Shown: positions 17,539 through 24,182 of the stretch, piece after piece
Layout: every line of letters starts with the position of its first letter
How positions within the stretch are numbered: the stretch's first letter is position 1
Assembly: GCA_012842565.1 (NCBI GenBank)
Contig: DUSO01000018.1
Location: 1-42,168 of the forward strand
DNA length: 42,168 bases
Direction: 5' to 3'
From: Bacillota bacterium
GTDB taxonomy: Bacteria; Bacillota; SHA-98; Ch115
Notes under the pieces: model-generated
Databases searched by the model: none
What the model saw: the letters and a program-made list of their open reading frames with translations, nothing else
What the model was told of the DNA's origin: nothing
Position numbers and translations under genes: made by a program

Positions 17539-17680
17539 AATATCAACTCTCCCTTCGCAGTTCTTGAAGCCGGATTTTGGCGCGGGGGAGGTCCGGTGCA
17601 GGTGAGATCCGGGCCTCCTCGCAATATATGGTTCGCCCCAACGCTTGACTGGGCCACCGGCTAGAGTATAAAGTGAAACC
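17539..17680. other. Intergenic region with a GC-rich hairpin and a promoter
   Basis: GGAGGTCCGG and CCGGGCCTCC (about 17588-17617) can form a ~10-bp hairpin with one G·U. No T-run follows, so a terminator role for the Nramp-like gene is doubtful. The right end carries a promoter-like pair described separately. No gene is seen. Confidence 0.4.
17645..17672 (+). promoter_or_regulatory. Candidate sigma-A promoter directly before the LipS-type/lipM pair
   Basis: TTGACT (17645-17650), a 16-base spacer and TATAAA (17667-17672). The start codon at 17681 is only nine bases past the -10 box and no SD is visible, so transcription may start at or next to the ATG (leaderless mRNA). Confidence 0.55.
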
Positions 17681-18724
17681 ATGGAGCACGAACCCTTATC
17701 GTCCATGCGTTATCTCAGGGTATCACTCGGCACCGCGATGGCCCTCGGACTCACGAAGGGCCGGATGGACGTTCCTCCGACGACAGCATATTTCCTGGTA
17801 CCGGGAGGCTGTCAGGGGACCTGCATGTTCTGCCCGCAGGCCCGGACCAGCTTGGGACACAGGGATCTTCTTTCGCGAGTGAGCTGGCCTCTATTCCCGG
17901 CCGAGGATGTCCTGGCGGCCCTAAGAGAAAACCAGAGTTCGCCTGTGGAGCAGAGTTCGTCTATAGAGGGCCGGGAGGGCCCTGGCGCAGGTCCGTCAAG
18001 CGCAACGCTCAGATTTCAGCGCGCCTGTATTCAAGTCGTCCAGAATCCTAAGGCGATGGAAATTGTGAGTTTCCTCTTGACGGAGCTCGGCACACTCCTG
18101 CCCGTCTCGGTGTCTTACCACCCTAAATCGCGGGAGGAGCTCGCTCGGATATTTGACCTTGGCGCCCAACGGGTTGGAATCGCGTTGGACTGTGCCACCG
18201 AGGGACTCTATCGTAAGATTAGAGGCGGGTCATACCGCGAGACGATAGACCTCCTGGAGTGGGCTGCACAGGCTTTTCCGGGGCGCATCAGTACCCACCT
18301 GATAATCGGCCTCGGCGAAACTGAGGAAGAAGCACTCCATACCATCCAGACGATGTATGATCTCGGGATTACGGTCGGCCTTTTTGCTTTTACTCCCGTC
18401 CCCGGCACACCATTGGAGGGCAAGGAGCCTCCTGATCCTCTTGCGTACCGGAGGGTCCAGGTGGCTCGATGGCTTATATCGCATGGCCTAAAGCGTTTTG
18501 ACGACTTTACGTTCGATGATGGCAGGGTCATTGCCTTTGGTATGAGCTCGCTCGAGCTTGCAAACTTGCTTTCCTCGGGGGAGGCTTTTCAGACATCAGG
18601 TTGCGCCGGCTGCAACAGGCCTTATTATAATGAGAAGCCCGGCGGGTTCATCTATAATTACCCCAGGAAGCTCACAGCAACTGAGGCCGAAAGCATCAGG
18701 GAGGCTTTGCTCGATGCCATCTGA
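17681..18724 (+). CDS. Radical SAM protein, LipS1/LipS2-type split lipoyl synthase component (COG2516-like)
   Basis: A 347-residue protein with the radical SAM motif C44-x3-C48-x2-C51 in PGGCQGTCMFCPQARTSLG. It has a second cysteine pair, C308 and C311 in TSGCAGCNRPYYNE, near the end. This layout is that of the 'biotin synthase-related' COG2516 proteins, one of which is a half of the split lipoyl synthase of Thermococcus kodakarensis. The paired C-terminal cysteines may help hold the sacrificial cluster that donates sulfur. Its last 11 bases overlap the start of a LipM-like octanoyltransferase gene, the strongest context for a lipoyl role. A low-complexity insertion (QSSPVEQSSSIE, then a Gly/Pro stretch) follows the first 85 residues. 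The start ATG 17681 lacks an SD; ATG 17705 is an alternative. Confidence 0.8.
   Translation: MEHEPLSSMRYLRVSLGTAMALGLTKGRMDVPPTTAYFLVPGGCQGTCMFCPQARTSLGHRDLLSRVSWPLFPAEDVLAALRENQSSPVEQSSSIEGREGPGAGPSSATLRFQRACIQVVQNPKAMEIVSFLLTELGTLLPVSVSYHPKSREELARIFDLGAQRVGIALDCATEGLYRKIRGGSYRETIDLLEWAAQAFPGRISTHLIIGLGETEEEALHTIQTMYDLGITVGLFAFTPVPGTPLEGKEPPDPLAYRRVQVARWLISHGLKRFDDFTFDDGRVIAFGMSSLELANLLSSGEAFQTSGCAGCNRPYYNEKPGGFIYNYPRKLTATEAESIREALLDAI
17933..17968 (+). repeat. 18-bp imperfect tandem duplication inside the LipS-type gene
   Basis: Units 17933-17950 (cagagttcgcctgtggag) and 17951-17968 (cagagttcgtctatagag) lie head to tail and encode QSSPVE and QSSSIE in register with the gene's frame, in an insertion between the cluster domain and the rest of the barrel. 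Confidence 0.7.
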
Positions 18725-19583
18725 GATATCTTATGGCAACTGGCCGCCCGATACGTGGCGTTTCCTGAATACAGGTTTTGCCAGGGGTTCATGGAATATG
18801 GCCGTTGATGAGGCCATTCTGACCTGTCACGCGAAAGGGGTTGTGCCTCCAACCGTGCGCCTGTATGGCTGGAGTCCTCCTGCTCTCTCGCTTGGGCGCA
18901 TCCAGTCTCTTAAGCGGGACGTAGACCGGGATGCGTGTATAGCTATGGGGATCGACATCGTCCGCAGGCCCACTGGCGGCCGAGCAGTGCTCCACGACAA
19001 GGAGGTGACATATAGTTTCATCCTCGCCGAATCCAACCCGTTGTGCCCTAAAGATATCAGCGGAGCTTTCAGCCTTGCGACGTCCGGCATAATACACGGA
19101 CTCGCCATCCTCGGCATTGATGCCCGTATTCATGGCGGGCCCGGGAGGCGGGAAGGCGATATTGGAGCTTCCTCGCCGGCGTGCTTTGACTCTCCTTCAT
19201 GGTATGAGGTCGTCGCCGGCGGCAAGAAGCTTGTGGGAAGCGCCCAGGCCAGGATGAAAGGCGTGCTGATGCAACATGGTTCAATCCTCCTGGAGCTGGA
19301 GCCCGAGAAGGTGGCCAGGCTCTTTCGCTTCTCTGATAGTGTGACCAGAGATAGGATAGCATCTGAGCTCGAGAAGCAGGCTACGAGTGTATCCAGGCTG
19401 GCCGGGAGGCCGGTTCGATTTGATGAAGTCGCATCTGCCCTGCGGGACGGATTTCGCAGGTTCTTTGCCGGTGCTTTCGGTATCACGTTGAAAGACGGGG
19501 AGCTCCTGCCCGAAGAACTCTGCCTTGCCCGGGAGCTCGAGAGGGACAAGTACGGGTCGGATTCCTGGACAGCGCTCAGGTAG
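18714..19583 (+). CDS. lipM: Octanoyltransferase LipM-like (lipoate–protein ligase A family)
   Basis: A 289-residue protein of the BPL/LplA/LipB family. Landmarks are RFLNTGFARGSWNMAVDEAI, SLGRIQSLKRDVD, the substrate loop RRPTGGRAVLHDKEVTYS, the block ACFDSPSWYE and KKLVGSAQARMKGVLMQHGS. The cysteine in ACFDSPSWYE is C157; Bacillus subtilis LipM uses Cys150 as nucleophile in an equivalent position, so an octanoyl-ACP:GcvH transferase fits better than an ATP-dependent LplA. The ~80-residue LplA C-terminal domain is absent. ATG 18714 lies inside the end of the LipS-type gene with GAGG about 10 bases upstream; the frame is open further back, but only within the upstream gene. It would supply octanoyl-GcvH for the two radical SAM proteins. 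Confidence 0.85.
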   Translation: MPSEISYGNWPPDTWRFLNTGFARGSWNMAVDEAILTCHAKGVVPPTVRLYGWSPPALSLGRIQSLKRDVDRDACIAMGIDIVRRPTGGRAVLHDKEVTYSFILAESNPLCPKDISGAFSLATSGIIHGLAILGIDARIHGGPGRREGDIGASSPACFDSPSWYEVVAGGKKLVGSAQARMKGVLMQHGSILLELEPEKVARLFRFSDSVTRDRIASELEKQATSVSRLAGRPVRFDEVASALRDGFRRFFAGAFGITLKDGELLPEELCLARELERDKYGSDSWTALR

Positions 19584-19643
19584 CCTTACTCACAGACAGT
19601 CCTCAGGTAGTCCTGCGCATAGACGGCCCTCCCCCATGAATAT

Positions 19644-19672
19644 TTGATGCGCCAGTGGTCAACATATAGGAT
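19644..19672 (+). promoter_or_regulatory. Candidate sigma-A promoter for the small membrane protein
   Basis: TTGATG (19644-19649), a 17-base spacer, then TAGGAT (19667-19672), 38 bases before GTG 19711. A perfect 7-bp inverted repeat (TGCGCCA 19648-19654, TGGCGCA 19676-19682) spans the promoter and could be a regulator site. Confidence 0.4.
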
Positions 19673-19710
19673 TAGTGGCGCAAAAATCAGATTCTGGGGG
19701 TGAAAGGTAA

Positions 19711-20046
19711 GTGAGCGATTGGGTCCGTCACTTGGTGAGGTTTGTGGTCTCGGCTCTGGTGCTTATGTTCGTCGGGCTGATCGTGCCAGGTTTCAGTACC
19801 CTTAGCTTCTTGAATGCCTTGATTGCTGCGGCCGTTATAACGATTTTGGGATACGTGATCGAGGCGATTATCGGCAAGGGTGTCTCGCCCTATGGCAGGG
19901 GAATCGTCGGGTTTCTGGTTTCCGCGGCCGTGATCTACGCAGCCCAATTCGTGGTGCCCACGATGCGGGTGACCGTCCTGGGCGCCCTGATAGCGGCCTT
20001 TGTAATCGGGCTGATAGATATGTTCATTCCTACCACCCTCAGGTGA
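19711..20046 (+). CDS. Small four-helix membrane protein, phage holin family 4 type (YvlD-like)
   Basis: A 111-residue protein that is almost entirely hydrophobic, with about four membrane segments: FVVSALVLMFVGLIVPGF, LIAAAVITILGYVIEAII, GIVGFLVSAAVIYAAQFVV and VLGALIAAFVIGLIDMFIP. This matches the small chromosomal 'holin family 4' (PF04020) proteins common in Firmicutes, which are not phage-linked in most genomes and lack a settled function. The start is GTG 19711 after AAAGGTAA. No lysis genes are nearby, so a prophage origin is not supported. Confidence 0.75.
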   Translation: MSDWVRHLVRFVVSALVLMFVGLIVPGFSTLSFLNALIAAAVITILGYVIEAIIGKGVSPYGRGIVGFLVSAAVIYAAQFVVPTMRVTVLGALIAAFVIGLIDMFIPTTLR

Positions 20047-20375
20047 GGGTTTCAGCCTGATGTAGGGCTATGACGGCAGCCGAATATAGGGCTGCAACGG
20101 CGGCCAGGGGCACGGGCGAAGGAAGCGGCCGGTGAGACAGGGGACATATAAGGGGGGATGGGATGCGAGAGGGGGTAAGCCCCTCTCACAACTTCTCCGA
20201 GACTTGTTTTTGGGCAGAGACAACCTGGTCTCCGCTCTCAGGGCAGAGACAGATGGGTCTCCGCCTTTTTGCGTACCCATTCCGGACCCGCGAGATCCTC
20301 GCGGCCCGTTTTCCACCGGGGCGGCAGGATTGCTTGGGTCGGTGGAGAAGTAAACTAAGCCGGAGGGGGTTAAAG
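20047..20375. other. Structured intergenic region with serial hairpins
   Basis: No gene is supported. The stretch holds a perfect 8-bp hairpin (GAGAGGGG 20167-20174, CCCCTCTC 20180-20187), then two head-to-tail 29-bp units (20212-20240 and 20241-20269). Each unit can fold GCAGAGAC against GTCTCCGC with one mismatch, and the second ends in TTTTT. These could be the terminator of the upstream gene or a structured leader for mscS. The GGAGGGGG at 20362-20369 belongs to the mscS start. Confidence 0.45.
20212..20269 (+). repeat. Two 29-bp tandem hairpin units
   Basis: Both units open with GGGCAGAGAC and share GGTCTCCGC about 15 bases later. The second is followed by a T5 run at 20266-20270 and may act as an intrinsic terminator. 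Confidence 0.55.
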
Positions 20376-21278
20376 GTGCCTCAGTTTCCATGGATGCCGT
20401 CGGATAAATTCTGGGATGCTGTCTTTGCACTGGGCAAAGGGGCATTTTCCATCATTATCACAGTAGTTGCGGCCTTGATCCTGCTTCGACTGAGCGGTCC
20501 AGTCATCGACCGGGCGATCGCAAGGACTGCGAGACCCGAAAAGGGCTATTTCGATGACCGGAGGGTCAAGACCCTGGCTCTGCTCCTCAAGAGCGCGATC
20601 CGGTACGCCATTTACTTTTTCGCAGGCATGGCAGTGATAAGCAAGCTCGGGGTGGACACGGCGAGCCTCCTTGCAGGGGCGGGCCTTGCAGGCCTGGCGA
20701 TAGGCTTTGGCGCCCAAAGCCTTGTCAAGGATGTCATCAATGGTTTCTTCATCCTGTTCGAGGACCAGTTTGGCGTCGGGGATTATGTCGGCATCAACGA
20801 CGTATCCGGCATTGTCGAAGACATAGGCCTCAGGGTTACTCGCATCCGGGATTTCGGCGGGCAGCTCCATATTGTGCCCAATAGCCAGATATCCAGGGTC
20901 ACCAACTACATGGGCTCTTCAATGAGGGTGCTTTTTGAGGTCGGGGTGGCATATGACTCCGACGTGGATCACGTTCTCGAGGTCCTCGCCAGGGATTTCG
21001 AAAAGGCCAGGACGGAGATCCCCGGGATCGTTGAGGGCCCTACTGTACTCGGAGTAAGCGACCTGGCTGAGTCAGCCATAAAGATCATGGTTATCGCGAG
21101 AACCCAGCCGATGGAGCAGTGGCGCGTGGAACGCGAGTTGAAAAAGCGCATAAAACAACTTCTGGACCGTGAAGGCATAATAATACCATATCCTCACATG
21201 AACGTGATCATAGAAGGTGCGATAGCTCCCCAAGCCGCCCCTCATGGGAACGGGAGGCCGGACTCCTGTGAAGTTTAG
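20376..21278 (+). CDS. Small-conductance mechanosensitive channel (MscS family)
   Basis: A 300-residue membrane channel that opens under membrane tension to release solutes after osmotic downshock. An N-terminal hydrophobic segment (FSIIITVVAALILLRL) and a second (AIRYAIYFFAGMAVI) lead into the pore-lining TM3 signature GLAGLAIGFGAQSLVKDVIN, then ILFEDQFGVGDYV and the beta/C-terminal vestibule ending near PYPHMNVII. The frame is open to 20163, but GGAGGGGG at 20362-20369 points to GTG 20376. Its stop overlaps the DUF951 start by 11 bases, a pairing with DUF951 and ychF that is common in Clostridia. Confidence 0.9.
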   Translation: MPQFPWMPSDKFWDAVFALGKGAFSIIITVVAALILLRLSGPVIDRAIARTARPEKGYFDDRRVKTLALLLKSAIRYAIYFFAGMAVISKLGVDTASLLAGAGLAGLAIGFGAQSLVKDVINGFFILFEDQFGVGDYVGINDVSGIVEDIGLRVTRIRDFGGQLHIVPNSQISRVTNYMGSSMRVLFEVGVAYDSDVDHVLEVLARDFEKARTEIPGIVEGPTVLGVSDLAESAIKIMVIARTQPMEQWRVERELKKRIKQLLDREGIIIPYPHMNVIIEGAIAPQAAPHGNGRPDSCEV

Positions 21279-21471
21279 GATCGGAGACGTTGTAAAAATG
21301 CGAAAGCAACACCCCTGCGGGAGCTTTCTCTGGGAGGTCATGCGGGTGGGGGCGGATTTCCGCATCAAGTGCAAAGGATGCGGGCGGGTGGTAATGTTAC
21401 CCCGCCTCAAGTTTGAAAAGGCTGTAAAGGAGGTTGTCTCTTCCCTCGACTGGCCATCTCCGCCCCGCTAG
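21268..21471 (+). CDS. DUF951 family protein
   Basis: A 67-residue protein with the DUF951 pattern FRIGDVVKMRKQHPCG, WEVMRVGADFRIKC and GCGRVVMLPR. Three cysteines (HPCG and CxGC) may bind a metal. The function is unknown; the fold is a small SH3-like barrel in related entries. The start is probably GTG 21268, inside the end of mscS, with GGGAGG upstream; ATG 21244 is also in frame. It precedes ychF in many Firmicutes, as here. Confidence 0.85.
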   Translation: MKFRIGDVVKMRKQHPCGSFLWEVMRVGADFRIKCKGCGRVVMLPRLKFEKAVKEVVSSLDWPSPPR

Positions 21472-21505
21472 CCCGGGTCAGATGCTGAGAAAATGAGGTG
21501 GCGAC

Positions 21506-22582
21506 GTGCTCAAGGTTGGACTCGTGGGACTTCCAAATGCCGGAAAGTCTACACTTTTCAATGCCCTCGTCTCTGGAGCCGCCGAGGTTGCGGATTACCC
21601 ATTCACCACCATTGACCCAAATGTCGGCGTTGTGGCAGTCCCTGACGAGCGGCTCCAGAAGATCGCAAGTCTGGTTGGTGCGCAAAAGGCGACCCCTGCC
21701 ACGGTGCAGTTTGTAGATATCGCGGGGCTTGTAAAGGGCGCGAGCAAGGGCGAAGGACTCGGAAACCAGTTTCTTGCAAATATCCGAGAGGTAGACGCCA
21801 TTTGCCACGTCGTGAGGTGCTTCGGGCCCGCCAAAATACCTCATGTCTATGGCAGTGTAGATCCTGTGAGGGATGCAGAAATAGTAAACGAGGAACTAAT
21901 CCTGGCCGACCTTGATACCATCGACAGGCGGATGGCGAAGACCGAACGGATGCTCAAGAGCGGGGAGAGGAAATACCAGGAAGAGATGTCTTCCCTCCGG
22001 GTTCTCAAAGACACCCTGAGCAGGGGGCGGGCGGCCCGCCTTGCAGGGCTGGAGGAGATGCCCGAAGGGCTCTTCCTGCTCACTGCGAAACCCATGCTCT
22101 ATGTGGCGAATGTATCAGAAGAAGAGGTGGACTCGTCTCCTGAAGCAGCCAGGCTCGAGGAATATGCCAGGAGGCAGGATGCCCCGGTGGTGGTCGTGAG
22201 CGCCAGGATCGAATCGGAGCTGGCGGAGCTATCACCGGGTGAGGCAGCCGAGGTGCGAAAGTCATATGGGCTCTCTGACCCCAGCCTCAACCGGGTCGTC
22301 AGGGTATCTTACGACCTCCTGGGCCTGGTAACCTTTTTTACTACCAAAGGTCCTGAGACAAGGGCCTGGGCGGTCCGGGCGGGTACCACGGCGGTGGAAG
22401 CTGCAGGCAAGATCCATTCTGACATGGAAAAGGGTTTTATAAAGGCAGAGGTCATATCATACAGGGATCTCCTGGCGGCCGGCAGCATGGGTGCGGCTCA
22501 TGATCGGGGCCTGGTCAGGGTAGAGGGAAGAGACTACATGGTGGCAGATGGCGACGTGATACTTTTCAGGTTCCGGGCCTGA
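21506..22582 (+). CDS. ychF: Redox-regulated ATPase/GTPase YchF (OLA1 family)
   Basis: A 358-residue Obg-related P-loop NTPase. The P-loop is GLPNAGKST (residues 8-16), the G3 motif is VDIAGLVKGASKGEGLGNQF, and the usual NKxD is replaced by NVSE (in YVANVSEEE), the hallmark that shifts this family toward ATP. The C-terminal TGS domain (VRVSYDLLGLVTFFT, FIKAEVISY) is present. YchF binds ribosomes and modulates stress responses. Start GTG 21506 follows GAGGTGG. It leads the conserved block that continues with rpsF. Confidence 0.95.
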   Translation: MLKVGLVGLPNAGKSTLFNALVSGAAEVADYPFTTIDPNVGVVAVPDERLQKIASLVGAQKATPATVQFVDIAGLVKGASKGEGLGNQFLANIREVDAICHVVRCFGPAKIPHVYGSVDPVRDAEIVNEELILADLDTIDRRMAKTERMLKSGERKYQEEMSSLRVLKDTLSRGRAARLAGLEEMPEGLFLLTAKPMLYVANVSEEEVDSSPEAARLEEYARRQDAPVVVVSARIESELAELSPGEAAEVRKSYGLSDPSLNRVVRVSYDLLGLVTFFTTKGPETRAWAVRAGTTAVEAAGKIHSDMEKGFIKAEVISYRDLLAAGSMGAAHDRGLVRVEGRDYMVADGDVILFRFRA

Positions 22583-22591
22583 TGCTATAAT
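22563..22591 (+). promoter_or_regulatory. Candidate sigma-A promoter for the rpsF–ssb–rpsR operon
   Basis: TATAAT at 22586-22591 is a perfect -10 box. TTTTCA at 22563-22568 (four of six bases) lies 17 bases upstream. The pair overlaps the end of ychF and would start transcription near 22598, at the edge of the leader hairpin. Confidence 0.6.
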
Positions 22592-22599
22592 AACAACGG

Positions 22600-22641
22600 T
22601 CCCCGCTCCACGTGTATCGTGGGGCCACAAGTCCGAGGGGA
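22600..22641 (+). promoter_or_regulatory. Candidate S6:S18 autoregulatory leader of rpsF
   Basis: The leader can fold TCCCC (22600-22604) with GGGGA (22637-22641) and CCACG (22608-22612) with CGTGG (22618-22622) over a TGTAT loop. This leaves an asymmetric internal loop with CCGA at 22633-22636 next to the outer helix. A bulged CCG beside a hairpin is the hallmark of the S6:S18-binding mRNA motif, which copies the 16S rRNA site. The outer helix uses part of the rpsF SD (GGGGAGGTG), giving a direct way to block translation. Confidence 0.5.
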
Positions 22642-22651
22642 GGTGAACCAA

Positions 22652-22939
22652 GTGCGGGATTACGAGGTGATGTTCATCATCCGTCCCGACCTGGACGAGG
22701 CTGCCATTGAGGGTGTTATCAATAAGTTTGAGGAGCTCATCAAAAATGGCGGCGGCGAAATCCTAAAGCTCGACAGGTGGGGTAAAAGGCGCCTCGCTTA
22801 TGAGATCCAGCACCTCAGTGAGGGGTTTTACGTAGTAATCCAATTCAAGGCCCCGAGCGAGCTCGCGCATGAGCTCGAGAGAGTGCTCAGGATCACCGAC
22901 GAGGTAATCCGTCACCTTGTTACACGAAAAGATGAGTAG
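22652..22939 (+). CDS. rpsF: 30S ribosomal protein S6
   Basis: A 95-residue S6: [20 protein letters not shown], then [23 protein letters not shown] and [14 protein letters not shown]. It binds 16S rRNA with S18 in the platform of the small subunit. GTG 22652 has GGGGAGGTG seven bases upstream and gives the normal length; the longer in-frame start at 22619 would run through the leader hairpin. First gene of rpsF-ssb-rpsR. Confidence 0.95.
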   Translation: MRDYEVMFIIRPDLDEAAIEGVINKFEELIKNGGGEILKLDRWGKRRLAYEIQHLSEGFYVVIQFKAPSELAHELERVLRITDEVIRHLVTRKDE

Positions 22940-23012
22940 TGGTCCGGGCCCGTTGCCTGAAATCAATGAGGCCGTAAGGTTTCGAGATGGCCTTTGTCAG
23001 GTGGTGTTTCCG

Positions 23013-23414
23013 GTGAACCGAATTGTGCTCGTGGGGAGACTTGTGCGAAACCCTGAGCTACGTTATACTCAAACCGGTGTGCCAGTTGCCACGTTTACTC
23101 TGGCTGTGAGCCGGCCCTTTGCCAATCAGCAGGGGGAGAGGGAAGCAGATTTCATAGACGTGGTAGTTTGGAGGAATCAGGCCGAAAACTGCTCGCAGTA
23201 CCTCAGCAAGGGCAGAATGGTGGGCGTAGACGGGCGCCTCCAGATTAGATCCTATGAGACTGCGGATGGCCAGAGGAGAAAGGCCGCCGAGGTGGTGGCG
23301 GATCGAGTGGAATTCCTCGATAGGGGCAGGGAAGGACCGGGACCCACGGGGGATTTTGAGCCCGGGATAGGTGACATGGACGTGCCGGATGGCACTCCTT
23401 CTTTCGATGAATGA
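23013..23414 (+). CDS. ssb: Single-stranded DNA-binding protein
   Basis: A 133-residue SSB with the OB-fold blocks [52 protein letters not shown] and [20 protein letters not shown] 23013 with AGGTGG about 8 bases upstream reproduces the usual MNRxxLxGRL beginning; the frame is open back to 22917. The acidic tip that recruits replication and repair partners normally ends DDDIPF; here the protein ends DGTPSFDE, a variant without the final Pro-Phe. It lies between rpsF and rpsR, as in most Firmicutes. Confidence 0.93.
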   Translation: MNRIVLVGRLVRNPELRYTQTGVPVATFTLAVSRPFANQQGEREADFIDVVVWRNQAENCSQYLSKGRMVGVDGRLQIRSYETADGQRRKAAEVVADRVEFLDRGREGPGPTGDFEPGIGDMDVPDGTPSFDE

Positions 23415-23470
23415 ATGCCGGGATAGCCGGCATCACATTTGCGGTATCAATGTTGCTAGGAGGTAATTGC

Positions 23471-23701
23471 GTGAAACGAGAAAAGGGACGCAAAGGCAAG
23501 AAACGAGTATGCAGCTTTTGCGTTGATAAGATGGAATTCATTGATTACAAAGATGTTCCCAAACTGCGCAAGTATATTACAGACAGAGGCAAGATACTTC
23601 CCAAGAGGATTTCAGGGAATTGTGCTCATCACCAGCGCCAGCTGACTGTCGCCATCAAGAGGGCAAGGCAGATGGCCTTGCTCCCATATACTGTCGAATA
23701 G
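23471..23701 (+). CDS. rpsR: 30S ribosomal protein S18
   Basis: A 76-residue S18 with [36 protein letters not shown] and [20 protein letters not shown]. The CxxC pair and the later cysteine/histidine (GNCAHH) make it a zinc-binding 'C+' form. Start GTG 23471 follows AGGAGGT by about six bases; the open frame upstream to 23411 is not used. It partners with S6 and probably co-represses the operon. Confidence 0.95.
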   Translation: MKREKGRKGKKRVCSFCVDKMEFIDYKDVPKLRKYITDRGKILPKRISGNCAHHQRQLTVAIKRARQMALLPYTVE

Positions 23702-23780
23702 TGGGAGATTGCTAAGTGGCAGGGGCTACGGCCGCTCCGAGTCTGGTATGAGATCCCTTGTTCGTTGCGTGGTTTTGAAA

Positions 23781-23808
23781 GAGGGGGGCTGTAACTGCTC
23801 CCCTTTTA
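23781..23808 (+). terminator. Probable intrinsic terminator after rpsR
   Basis: A GGGGGGC arm (from 23783), a short loop and GCTCCCC (to 23803), with one mismatch, followed by TTTT at 23804-23807. It lies in the 135-base gap between rpsR and the MazG-like gene and would end the ribosomal-protein transcript at least in part. Confidence 0.5.
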
Positions 23809-23836
23809 ATCGTTGTCTTGAGGGGGGAGCAGTATC

Positions 23837-24178
23837 ATGGTAGATGGACGTCCCCATCAACCGCAGCAGCTGAACCCGGAGATTGACATAGCTCGCGAGA
23901 TCAAGGCGATAGAGTGGCTCAAGACAGAGCTTTTGGGGAGCCTGGCGTCACTTTACCAGGCTATGGCCAGAAACAATGAGGAGCTTACGGCCGAATCTCT
24001 CTCCAACATTGTGGTTGGCGCTTACCTCCTTGGCCGCCGTCTTGGGGTGAGTTTTCAGGCGTTGGACGCCAAGGTGGAGGGCAAAGTACGTGCCAATCTC
24101 GAGAAAGAGCATGAGCTTGAGAAGTGGTACGGTGATTTTACTGCATTTTACCAGTATATCAGGGAAAGGAAGAGGTGA
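23837..24178 (+). CDS. MazG-like family protein
   Basis: A 113-residue helical protein: IDIAREIKAIEWLKTELLGSLASLYQAM, AESLSNIVVGAYLLGRRLGVSF and VRANLEKEHELEKWYGDF (parts quoted). It resembles the short MazG-like proteins (PF12643) found at this exact place, between rpsR and the DUF2232 gene, in many Clostridia. MazG relatives hydrolyse nucleoside triphosphates, but the metal-binding EExxE motifs are not obvious, so enzymatic activity is uncertain. Start ATG 23837 follows GAGGGGGGAG. Its end lies five bases before the likely TTG of the next gene. Confidence 0.75.
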   Translation: MVDGRPHQPQQLNPEIDIAREIKAIEWLKTELLGSLASLYQAMARNNEELTAESLSNIVVGAYLLGRRLGVSFQALDAKVEGKVRANLEKEHELEKWYGDFTAFYQYIRERKR

Positions 24179-24182
24179 GCGT

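Noticed and set aside
19711-20046. Prophage holin
   Set aside because: No lysin, terminase or structural phage genes nearby; this small family is common on ordinary chromosomes.
20068-20445. Open frames of 70-125 codons on both strands before mscS
   Set aside because: No SD or family match, and the DNA is better explained by hairpins and the 29-bp tandem units.
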